Positions 6,795 to 12,730 of a stretch of DNA of 12,730 nt are shown piece after piece. The stretch is from the NCBI GenBank assembly GCA_950069165.1, contig CATMIT010000041.1, positions 1 to 12,730 on the forward strand. The letters are read 5' to 3'. The DNA is from an uncultured Flavobacteriales bacterium. GTDB lineage: Bacteria; Bacteroidota; Bacteroidia; Flavobacteriales; BACL11. The notes under the pieces are model-generated. The model did no database searches. It was not told the DNA's origin and worked only from the letters and a program-made list of their open reading frames with translations. How positions within the stretch are numbered: position 1 is the first letter of the stretch; the number at the start of each line of letters is the position of its first letter. A program made the translations under genes and the position numbers.

Positions 6795-8426
6795 CTAAAA
6801 ATCGTAATAATGATTGAATAAATCTGTTTTCAGCCCAACAGAGTAAAACATAGTATTTACCTCATCTGATTCACTTACTAAATCTCTTTTTACAATACTA
6901 AAATCAATCTTAAAATTAGTAGAAGGATTTATTAAATAGCCGATATTAAGTTGCAAATAATTTATCTCAGTAAGATTCCCTTGATACATTTCTATCCCAA
7001 AATCAGATGGGCGACCAGCATGTATAAAACCAGATGGTTCTTCAAATTCTCCAGTGGACATATAGATATCCTTTCCATAAGAAGTTGGGTCGCCTTTTAT
7101 TTTATCACCATATTTAGCAATCATAATTTGTGCTCTTGCAACCCATCTGTCTTTTCTATAATTTATTATGAAAAGTTTTTCTGAAAAATTAGCGCCAAGC
7201 GGATGGGCTAGTGGCTGGTTGTAATGTGCATAATTCTGCCTAGGATCGTGATGGGCATAAGTATAAGGGCGAACTAAATTGTATTCTGCTTGTAGAGTTA
7301 GATTCTCCAAACCAATCGCATCATACATTTTTGCCCCCAATTGATATCCGTATTTTGAACCATACCAATCATTCCCTGACTTCATTTTGTTTAAGCTAAA
7401 TTCGTCTAAAACCAATTGGCCATATAAATAAGATTTCAGAGGGAGTTCGTATTTTGCATTTATGCCGACAAGGGCATTATCTGGTGAGCCTATGGAAAAT
7501 TCCAAAGGGCGTAAAAGCGCAATAGGATTGAGATAATTTACATCAAATCCTCTTACTCCAGGTGCATGATTTACCCGCCAAATCACGGATTCAAAAATGC
7601 CAATATTTAATTTTGAAGTTACATTTGTGCTCAGATAATGAGAGGACATGTATTTTTTGGCATAGCCATAATGATCAATTCCATTGTTTTCAAAATAATT
7701 AATATCCTGCATCTCGGCATAAAGGTTGGTATATTGCACTCTCCAAAAGGAAGTTTGTATGCGCAAAAAAGGATAATTAAAAGCGTTATCGGAAAGTAAA
7801 AGCGAACGATAACCATCTCCAATAAAATGTTTTCCATGCCCAAATTGAACCAAAAAATGCTTAGCTGGTTTTATCCCGACATAGCCGGAAGCCATGGCAT
7901 AATCAAAACCTGTTTCTTTAAAATCTCTTGCATAACCCTGCCCTTGAACAACTTTTGTTTTCCTAATTTTTGCATCCAAATAATTTGGGAAAATGGCCTG
8001 ATTTTCAGCAAATGTGGAATAAAAAGAAACTGATTTCCCTATATCTCCTTCTATAACAAAACCTCTGGTATTGGTGAAAGTATTTGTTTCATTTTCGCTT
8101 TCTTTTCCTTTTGAGAAATGAATAACTGGTGAAGCTGTAACTTTATAATCATCTCCTTTTATGATGATGAGATGCTCGGAAAATAACTTCCTTTTATACC
8201 AATTGGTCCAAGTGTTTGGAAATTCTGATAGGAGTAAAGAGTCCGTATTTATTTTTTTATTTATAGTAGATTTTATTAGTGGCTTAAAAGAAGTATGGAT
8301 GTCCGTATTTTGAAATTCTTTTTCAAAAATTAGATTTGCATCATGGTTTAAAGGTAAATTGCTGTGTTGTGCGTTTAACTGAGTAAAAATAAGTGCACAT
8401 AAAAAAGATAAAATTATTCTATTCAT
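6795..8426 (-). CDS. Wzi/RemB-like outer-membrane beta-barrel protein (capsule assembly or gliding-motility family)
   Basis: The 543-residue protein starts with a signal peptide (about 1-19, FTQLNAQ) and ends in an aromatic residue (HYYDF), a usual feature of proteins inserted by the BAM complex. The middle is rich in alternating polar/aromatic strands. The stretch QFGHGKHFIGDGYRSLLLSD (about 194-213), followed by YPFLRIQTSFWRVQYTNLYA, is the conserved core I associate with Bacteroidota proteins annotated as RemB or as the Wzi capsule-assembly family. Wzi of E. coli is an outer-membrane lectin that anchors K30 capsule; RemB of Flavobacterium johnsoniae is linked to gliding motility. Which role applies cannot be told from sequence. 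The start overlaps the WecA-type gene by 8 bases, tying it to polysaccharide synthesis. Symbol left empty because RemB and Wzi cannot be separated here. Confidence 0.75.
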   Translation of the reverse strand: MNRIILSFLCALIFTQLNAQHSNLPLNHDANLIFEKEFQNTDIHTSFKPLIKSTINKKINTDSLLLSEFPNTWTNWYKRKLFSEHLIIIKGDDYKVTASPVIHFSKGKESENETNTFTNTRGFVIEGDIGKSVSFYSTFAENQAIFPNYLDAKIRKTKVVQGQGYARDFKETGFDYAMASGYVGIKPAKHFLVQFGHGKHFIGDGYRSLLLSDNAFNYPFLRIQTSFWRVQYTNLYAEMQDINYFENNGIDHYGYAKKYMSSHYLSTNVTSKLNIGIFESVIWRVNHAPGVRGFDVNYLNPIALLRPLEFSIGSPDNALVGINAKYELPLKSYLYGQLVLDEFSLNKMKSGNDWYGSKYGYQLGAKMYDAIGLENLTLQAEYNLVRPYTYAHHDPRQNYAHYNQPLAHPLGANFSEKLFIINYRKDRWVARAQIMIAKYGDKIKGDPTSYGKDIYMSTGEFEEPSGFIHAGRPSDFGIEMYQGNLTEINYLQLNIGYLINPSTNFKIDFSIVKRDLVSESDEVNTMFYSVGLKTDLFNHYYDF

Positions 8427-9483
8427 TATATCTATGTCGTCTTTTTAAAATCAAAAGTGGAATCGACATTAATAAATACACAATGAGTGCTAAAATACAT
8501 ATTGCATAATTAATGTTTATCTCTAGTAAAAAAATGGAAATGAACACTATAAATATACTTGCAACATAAAGTATTATTGCTGTTTGTTTATGTGAAAATC
8601 CTAAATCAAGGAAGGCATGGTGAATATGATTTCTATCGGCATAAAGTGGATATTTCCCTTTTGAAATGCGTAATACAAATACCCTTAAAGAGTCAAATAA
8701 AGGAATTGCTAAAAATGAAATTGCCATAAGAGGTCCTTTATGTATGTAGTTAACTTCATTAGTAATAACTCCTGTTTTGACAAGGTCAATGGATAAAATT
8801 GCAAAAATAAAGCCAACAACTAATGATCCAGTATCACCCATTAAAATTTTTGCCGGATAAAAATTATATTTTATGTAGGCTAAAAGCGATCCTGTTAATG
8901 AAAAGGCAAGAATTACTATCGTATAATGAGAAGCTGTAAACGCAAGGATTCCAAAACAAGTGGAAGCAATAATACCAATACCTGCTGCTAAACCATCTAC
9001 CCCATCAATTAAATTGTAAGAATTTGTAATAACTACAACTACAAAAATTGTAAAGGGGATACTTACTAAGGATGTAAGTTCAAATATGCCAAAAACTCCA
9101 TGCATATTTGTAATTTCAAAATCTGCTAAATATATTAGAATGAGAATTGCTACTAATTGCCCAATCATTTTTTTAAAGGGAGAAAGTGATAATAGATCAT
9201 CAATAACGCCTACAAAAAAAATAATAATTAGTGCCGAAAGTACAAATTCTATGTTTTCAAGATTTTCCATACCTATCCCCCAAAAGAGAAAAGCAAAACT
9301 AAAACCTGCAAAAATACCAATACCCCCGAAAAAAGGGGTGTGTTTTTCATGTGAGGCACGTTCATTAGGGTTAACATACAGCTGTTTCTTTTCAGCAAAC
9401 AAAATTATTTTAGGAATCACTAGATATGTGAGTAAGAATGAGGTAAGAAACCCAAAAAAAATATTTGTAGTAATTTGCTCCAA
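8419..9483 (-). CDS. WecA/TagO-type undecaprenyl-phosphate sugar-1-phosphate transferase (MraY/WecA family)
   Basis: The polytopic protein has 354 residues and about ten or eleven membrane helices. Family motifs are clear: VGVIDDLLSLSP with the Asp pair at 95-96, NSYNLIDGVDGLAAG (154-168) with Asp160 and Asp163, MGDTGS with Asp217, and RNHIHHAFLDLGFS (284-297), the HxH-type loop that binds the substrate. It moves a HexNAc-1-phosphate, usually GlcNAc-1-P, from a UDP-sugar to undecaprenyl phosphate on the cytoplasmic face and so starts a glycan chain. The sugar cannot be read from the sequence. The start is a TTG 2 bases after the dehydratase stop; the frame is closed by TAA 9 bases further upstream and the first internal ATG comes after the first membrane helices, so TTG is the best choice. 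Confidence 0.92.
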   Translation of the reverse strand: MEQITTNIFFGFLTSFLLTYLVIPKIILFAEKKQLYVNPNERASHEKHTPFFGGIGIFAGFSFAFLFWGIGMENLENIEFVLSALIIIFFVGVIDDLLSLSPFKKMIGQLVAILILIYLADFEITNMHGVFGIFELTSLVSIPFTIFVVVVITNSYNLIDGVDGLAAGIGIIASTCFGILAFTASHYTIVILAFSLTGSLLAYIKYNFYPAKILMGDTGSLVVGFIFAILSIDLVKTGVITNEVNYIHKGPLMAISFLAIPLFDSLRVFVLRISKGKYPLYADRNHIHHAFLDLGFSHKQTAIILYVASIFIVFISIFLLEININYAICILALIVYLLMSIPLLILKRRHRYNE

Positions 9484-9485
9484 TT

Positions 9486-10520
9486 TTATCTTTTAAAATT
9501 ATTTTTTAACCAATCTTTATCTGCTTCAACCATGATTTGACAAAGCTCTTCCAAAGAAGTTTTTGGTTTCCACCCCAAGAGTTTTTCTGCTTTTGCAGGG
9601 TTTCCTATCAAAGCATCTACTTCAGCTAAACGGAAATATTTTTCGCTTACTTTTACAATTTCTTTTCCCGTTTTCTTGTCGATTCCTCTTTCTTTAATTC
9701 CAGCACCCTCCCACTGAATTTCTGTGCCTATTACAGCAAATGCCAATTCGGTAAAATGCCGAACAGTAACAGCTCTATTGGTTGCTAAAACAAAAGTATC
9801 GGAAGTATCATATTGCATCATTCTATACATTCCCTCCACAAACTCAGGAGCATAACCCCAATCCCTACTTGCGTCCAAATTTCCTAATTCTAAACAATTC
9901 CCTTCACCAGAATTAATTCTTGCAACTCCATCTGTTATTTTTCTGGTTACAAATTCCAATCCTCTAAGCGGTGATTCGTGATTAAAAAGGATTCCACTAC
10001 AAGCAAATATGTCATAAGATTCTCTGTAATTCTGTGTCATCCAATGAGCATACAATTTTGAAATTCCATATGGACTTCTAGGATAAAAAGGAGTAGTTTC
10101 TTTCTGTGGAACTTCTTGCACTTTTCCATAAAGCTCGGAAGTAGAGGCCTGATAAAATTTTATGCTTTTATCTATAATTCGGATGGCTTCCAATAAATGT
10201 GTAACCCCAATTCCTGTAATCATGCTTGTAGCAATTGGCTGATCGAAAGATACATGCACAAAACTTTGGGCTGCTAAATTATAAATTTCATCTGGTCTAA
10301 TTTCAGAAACCATTCTGATGGTACTTGTTGGATCAATTAAATCGTGCTCTATTAATGTTAGATTAGGATTATCTTGAATTCCTAAATATTTTATACGCCA
10401 AAAATTTTGGGAACTAGTTCTCCTATAAGCGCCATAAACTTTATAATTTTTTGATAATAATAATTTGGCTAAATAAGCGCCATCCTGCCCTGTTATTCCA
10501 GTTACAATTGCTTTTTTCAT
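9486..10520 (-). CDS. gmd: GDP-mannose 4,6-dehydratase-type SDR enzyme (possibly acting on a GDP-heptose)
   Basis: The 344-residue extended short-chain dehydrogenase has the NADP-binding GITGQDGAYLAKLL (8-21) with the GxxGxxG pattern, RR at 33-34, NLAAQSFVHVSF (81-92), the catalytic set T127/E129 in STSELYG with YGISK (Tyr151, Lys155), and FNHESPLRGLEFVTRKI (179-195). The C-terminal part has EKYFRLAEVDALIGNPAKAEKLLGWKP. Gmd makes GDP-4-keto-6-deoxy-mannose, the precursor of GDP-fucose, GDP-rhamnose, GDP-perosamine and others. It lies 45 bases after gmhB, and no fucose synthase follows it, so a GDP-manno-heptose substrate (as for DmhA or WcbK) is an open alternative. It is one of few genes here with a fair Shine-Dalgarno site, AAGGA 8 bases before ATG. 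Confidence 0.9.
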   Translation of the reverse strand: MKKAIVTGITGQDGAYLAKLLLSKNYKVYGAYRRTSSQNFWRIKYLGIQDNPNLTLIEHDLIDPTSTIRMVSEIRPDEIYNLAAQSFVHVSFDQPIATSMITGIGVTHLLEAIRIIDKSIKFYQASTSELYGKVQEVPQKETTPFYPRSPYGISKLYAHWMTQNYRESYDIFACSGILFNHESPLRGLEFVTRKITDGVARINSGEGNCLELGNLDASRDWGYAPEFVEGMYRMMQYDTSDTFVLATNRAVTVRHFTELAFAVIGTEIQWEGAGIKERGIDKKTGKEIVKVSEKYFRLAEVDALIGNPAKAEKLLGWKPKTSLEELCQIMVEADKDWLKNNFKR

Positions 10521-10565
10521 TAGGAGAATCCTTGTTTTGTATCCGTAAAAATACTCATAAATAAT

Positions 10566-11099
10566 TTAATGAGATAAGATTTGATTTACCCAATTATTTA
10601 AAGTAAAATTATTATCCACTTTTATGGTATGAAGTCCAGCCCTTTCGCCCGCCTTTATATCAGAAGGAGAATCACCAATTAAGTAGGATTTTTTAATATT
10701 GATTTCTGGAAAATCTCGAACTGCTTTTTCTATCATCCCAATTTTTGGTTTTCGGCAATTGCAATAATCTGTTTCTAAATGAGGGCAGAAATAGATTTTA
10801 TTAATTTTTCCGTCCACTTTTTCAATCTTCTCTATCATGGTTTGGTGTAAAATGATTAAATCATTTTCACTCATTATGCCTTTTCCAATTCCTTGCTGAT
10901 TGGTGATGATGATGATTCTATTAAATAAATTGGAGAGTTTGGATATAGAAATTAACACATTAGGAATAAACTCAAATTCTTCCCAATTTATTACATATTT
11001 CCCTTCTAGTTTTTTGTTTATTACTCCATCTCTATCTAGAAAAAGAGTGTCAAAATTTGAAGTTTCCACTAGAATAATTCTTCTTCTATCAATTGACAT
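10566..11099 (-). CDS. gmhB: HAD-family D-glycero-D-manno-heptose 1,7-bisphosphate 7-phosphatase (GmhB type)
   Basis: The protein is a HAD subfamily IIIA phosphatase. Numbering from the ATG at 11099: nucleophile motif LFLDRDGVIN (Asp22, Asp24), motif II ITNQQGIGKG (65-74), the zinc-binding CPH...CNC set (Cys105, His107, Cys113, Cys115), CRKPK (115-119) and motif IV LIGDSPSDIKAGERAG (Asp143, Asp147). GmhB removes the 7-phosphate from heptose 1,7-bisphosphate between the kinase and nucleotidyltransferase steps of ADP- or GDP-heptose synthesis. The adjacent gmhA supports this over histidinol phosphatase. The ATG start overlaps gmhA by 31 bases. A GTG at 11069 that shares one base with the gmhA stop (TAGTG) gives 167 residues and matches the usual N-terminus better, so the first 10 residues (MSIDRRRIIL) may not be translated. 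Confidence 0.9.
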   Translation of the reverse strand: MSIDRRRIILVETSNFDTLFLDRDGVINKKLEGKYVINWEEFEFIPNVLISISKLSNLFNRIIIITNQQGIGKGIMSENDLIILHQTMIEKIEKVDGKINKIYFCPHLETDYCNCRKPKIGMIEKAVRDFPEINIKKSYLIGDSPSDIKAGERAGLHTIKVDNNFTLNNWVNQILSH

Positions 11100-11641
11100 A
11101 GAATATGTCCAATTAAGATATGCGCCTCTTGAATTCTTGGCGTATCATCAGAAGGAATTTTGATAATATAATCGCAAATACTATCCATTTCCCCTCCATT
11201 ATTTCCGATAAATCCGATAGTTGTCATGCCAATTTCATTTGCTTTTTCTATTGCTTTTACAACATTGGACGAATTCCCAGAAGTAGATATTCCGAGCAAA
11301 ATATCTCCTTCTCTTCCTGCTGCCTCAGTCATTCGAGCATAGGTTTCTTCATAGCCATAATCATTAGCCACTGCCGTTATGTAAGAAGAATTTACATGCA
11401 ATGCCTCAGCATAAAGAGGTTTTCTATCCTTGTAGAATCTTCCACTAAGTTCTGCTGCAATATGTTGTGCATCAGATGCCGACCCTCCATTTCCACACAA
11501 AAGCATTTTTTTATCATTTTGAAAAGCTTCAATGCAAATCCTAACAATTTGCTCAATAGTTTGCAATAAGTTTTCATCACATAGAATGGTGTTAAAATTT
11601 TCTGATGATTTTTGTATGCACTCTGAAATTCTATTTTTCAT
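11069..11641 (-). CDS. gmhA: Sedoheptulose 7-phosphate isomerase (phosphoheptose isomerase GmhA)
   Basis: The 190-residue single SIS-domain protein has the sugar-phosphate loop LLCGNGGSASDAQHIAAELS (47-66), which includes zinc ligands His60 and Glu64. It also has ANDYGYEE (92-99), the second SIS loop GISTSGNSSNVV (117-128), and the C-terminal RIQEAHILIGH (169-179), where Gln171 and His179 fit the remaining ligands of the E. coli enzyme with an offset of one. It converts sedoheptulose 7-phosphate to D-glycero-D-manno-heptose 7-phosphate, the first committed step of heptose nucleotide synthesis. The length is the same as in known GmhA proteins. It starts 27 bases after the glycosyltransferase remnant; AGGGGAG sits directly before the ATG, rather close for a normal Shine-Dalgarno site. 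Confidence 0.95.
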   Translation of the reverse strand: MKNRISECIQKSSENFNTILCDENLLQTIEQIVRICIEAFQNDKKMLLCGNGGSASDAQHIAAELSGRFYKDRKPLYAEALHVNSSYITAVANDYGYEETYARMTEAAGREGDILLGISTSGNSSNVVKAIEKANEIGMTTIGFIGNNGGEMDSICDYIIKIPSDDTPRIQEAHILIGHILCQLIEEELF

Positions 11642-11663
11642 CTCCCCTTTTTTTGCTAAAATA

Positions 11664-11671
11664 CAAAATTA
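11664..11671 (-). promoter_or_regulatory. Candidate Bacteroidota -7 element (TANNTTTG) upstream of gmhA
   Basis: TAATTTTG on the minus strand overlaps the stop codon of the glycosyltransferase remnant and ends 22 bases before the gmhA ATG. It matches the -7 consensus, and a promoter here would let gmhA-gmhB-gmd be transcribed independently of the broken upstream gene. No TTTG is found at the -33 distance, so the evidence is only the one motif in an AT-rich gap. Confidence 0.22.
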
Positions 11672-12337
11672 TAATGTTTGATAAGCCTCTTTGGTTTGCT
11701 TCCCAATTTCATCCCAACTATATGCTGTTTTAATTAATTCTGCTCCATTTTTTCTAACTATTTCCCATTGCTTTTCATCACTTAAAATACAGTTTATTTT
11801 CTCTGCTAAAGAAGATGAATTTTCACTCTCAAACAAAAACCCATTTTCATTATCTTTTATAACTTCTTTTAGAGGTGGAAGATTGGAAGTAAGTACTGGT
11901 TTTTCAAAACTAAGAGTCATCATTAGCACTCCACTTTGGTATATTTTTTTGTATGGAAGCACCACCAAATCAGATGCACAATAATAATGTGCTACATCTT
12001 CTTGTGGAATAAAATTAGTGTGTAAAAGGCAATAATCTTGTAGATTATTTTCCTCAATTATTTTTTGATAGTCAGTAAAATTATTTTCCCAAACCTTGCC
12101 AGCAATTACCAACAAAATATCTGGGTGTTTGTCTTTTACACTCATTAATGCTTTAAGTAAAATCTCCAACCCTTTTACTTTTTTTATCATGCCAAAAAAG
12201 AGCAATACCTTTTTGGTAGTTGGAATTTTTAATCTAGTTCTAGAAGCTTTTTTGTTGTTTTGAATGCTTATGAATGGAATATAGTTTCCATGTGGAATAA
12301 TTTTTATTTTATTTTCTTTTTTTAAAATTTTTTTGAT
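11669..12337 (-). pseudogene. GT4-type glycosyltransferase, C-terminal domain only (truncated, possible frameshift)
   Basis: About 222 codons are open, from the codon after a TAG at 12338-12340 to the stop at 11669. The protein has the donor-binding half of a GT-B glycosyltransferase group 1: KIKIIPHGNYIPF, then KKVLLFFGMIKKVKGLEILL, ILLVIAGKVWENN, the E/SD region VAHYYCASDLVVLPYKKIYQSG (described from key residues SDLVVLPY and SGV), and NGFLFESENSSSLAEKI. A complete enzyme has about 350-400 residues with an acceptor-binding domain of roughly 170 residues first; that domain is missing, since the upstream sugar transferase ends only about 85 bases away. No ATG or GTG is in frame; the first usable codon is TTG at 12205, already inside the conserved domain. 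Another frame is open over 12312-12563 and meets this one in an A-rich tract. A misassembly or indel is possible, but a single indel would not restore the whole N-terminal domain. Confidence 0.72.
12317..12334. repeat. Homopolymer tract T7-A4-T7 at the frame junction of the broken glycosyltransferase
   Basis: Seven T, four A and seven T in a row on the + strand (A7-T4-A7 on the coding strand). It lies where the reading frame ending at 12309 and the glycosyltransferase frame opening at 12337 overlap. Tracts of this kind slip during replication and are also error-prone in sequencing, so a one-base change here would switch frames. Confidence 0.6.
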
Positions 12338-12424
12338 CTATTTCTAGTGTAGGAGCATACATTAAATCCCAGTATATATTAGGTGGATTACTCTTGATAC
12401 CAGATGGATGATAACCTATACATA

Positions 12425-12730
12425 TTATTTTTTCAGGAAATCTATCCAGTCGAGTACCTGAACATATATAAATAATATTTTTATATACCTTTGTGCAACA
12501 GCAGGGGCCAGTATCGCAATTAAAGTGAAAAATACAAGCATAAGATCTAATCGAAATCTTTTGTTAATTGCATATAATTGTCCCAACCTCACTTTAACTC
12601 TGAGTAAATCCGGATAATATTCTATTCCACCCATATTTGATAATATTTTTTCTTCATCACGTAACAGAATGGATGAAAAATCAGTCAATCCAGGTTTGAC
12701 AGAATGTAAAAATAAAAAGTCCTCGTTATC
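12425..12730 (-). CDS. Bacterial sugar transferase (undecaprenyl-phosphate glycosyl-1-phosphate transferase), C-terminal part, cut by the window edge
   Basis: The frame is open to the last base of the window; about 101 C-terminal residues are present. They begin DNEDFLFLHSVKPGLTDFSS, where VKPGLTDF is the conserved block of the bacterial sugar transferase family (WcaJ, PglC, WbaP catalytic domain), followed by ILLRDEEKIL, EYYPDLLRVKVRL and RFRLDLMLVFFTLIAIL, the usual end helix. These monotopic enzymes transfer a sugar phosphate from a nucleotide sugar to undecaprenyl phosphate at the inner leaflet. The TTG at 12688 is the Leu of PGLTDF, not a start. The catalytic Asp-Glu pair lies upstream of the window. 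The tail after AIL (about 23 residues to KK) is weakly conserved in the family, and the sequence after the stop looks degenerate. Confidence 0.85.
   Translation of the reverse strand, partial: DNEDFLFLHSVKPGLTDFSSILLRDEEKILSNMGGIEYYPDLLRVKVRLGQLYAINKRFRLDLMLVFFTLIAILAPAVAQRYIKILFIYVQVLDWIDFLKK

Noticed and set aside
9086..9496. 136-codon + strand frame opposite the WecA-type gene
   Set aside because: Antisense of a membrane-protein coding region; no recognisable domain, and the strong family motifs are on the minus strand.
10510..10535. GGAGAATCC/GGATTCTCC near the gmd start as an operator
   Set aside because: It is not an inverted repeat with itself; the useful part is only an AAGGA Shine-Dalgarno-like element 8 bases before the ATG.
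11120..11569. 149-codon + strand frame opposite gmhA
   Set aside because: Cys/Ile/Ser-rich shadow of gmhA with no family features; gmhA itself has all catalytic residues in the other strand.
12388..12423. ATG one base after the sugar transferase stop (TAA-T-ATG), as in the subunit IV/SCO junction
   Set aside because: The frame closes after 11 codons (MYRLSSIWYQE) and does not lead into the glycosyltransferase frame; at most it is the remnant of a lost gene start.
12203..12688. TTG codons at 12205 and 12688 as true starts of the glycosyltransferase and sugar transferase
   Set aside because: Both lie inside conserved blocks (KKVLLFFG and VKPGLTDF) and the frames continue upstream with family-like residues, so they are ordinary Leu codons.
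1..12730. Mobile element, CRISPR, toxin-antitoxin or anti-phage system
   Set aside because: No transposase, integrase, terminal inverted repeat, spaced direct repeat array, nuclease or toxin-like small gene pair is visible; every large frame fits a housekeeping, respiratory, export or polysaccharide gene.

Overview
The window looks like a chromosomal segment of a Bacteroidota bacterium, most likely of the Flavobacteriia or a close relative. It is AT-rich and mostly lacks Shine-Dalgarno sites. It carries a cytochrome oxidase accessory cluster with two different subunit III genes next to an SCO gene, a TolC plus membrane-fusion-protein pair, and a Wzi/RemB-type outer-membrane barrel, a combination typical of that group. 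No rRNA, tRNA, CRISPR array, insertion sequence or integrase is visible.

Layout. The left edge (3-767, + strand) holds the C-terminal end of a DEAD-box RNA helicase. Everything after it is on the minus strand, so it is read from right to left. In transcription order these genes are: the C-terminus of a bacterial sugar transferase, cut by the right window edge (12730-12425); a decayed or truncated GT4 glycosyltransferase (about 12337-11669); gmhA (11641-11069); a gmhB-like heptose-bisphosphate phosphatase (11099 or 11069 to 10566); a GDP-mannose 4,6-dehydratase-type gene (10520-9486); a WecA/TagO-type lipid-carrier sugar-1-phosphate transferase (9483-8419); and a Wzi/RemB-like barrel protein (8426-6795). 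Next come the oxidase genes: two subunit III genes, subunit IV, SCO1/SenC and a small CxxC membrane protein (6738-4192). Last are a TolC-family protein, an HlyD-type adaptor and tsaB (4156-764).

How the genes may work together. The right half is a surface-polysaccharide operon: two lipid-carrier initiating enzymes, heptose and GDP-sugar nucleotide synthesis, a glycosyltransferase remnant and an outer-membrane barrel of a family tied to capsule anchoring or gliding. The middle is a respiratory module that supplies peripheral subunits and copper insertion for a heme-copper oxidase whose subunits I and II lie elsewhere. The left part is an export module without its inner-membrane pump, with tsaB (tRNA t6A synthesis) attached at the end.

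No clearly new system stands out. The most interesting points are: the broken glycosyltransferase with a frameshift-prone A-rich tract at 12309-12340; a Gmd homologue directly after gmhA-gmhB, which raises the possibility of a GDP-manno-heptose rather than GDP-mannose substrate; the small CxxC membrane protein in the oxidase cluster; and the tail-to-tail overlap of helicase and tsaB inside a possible hairpin.
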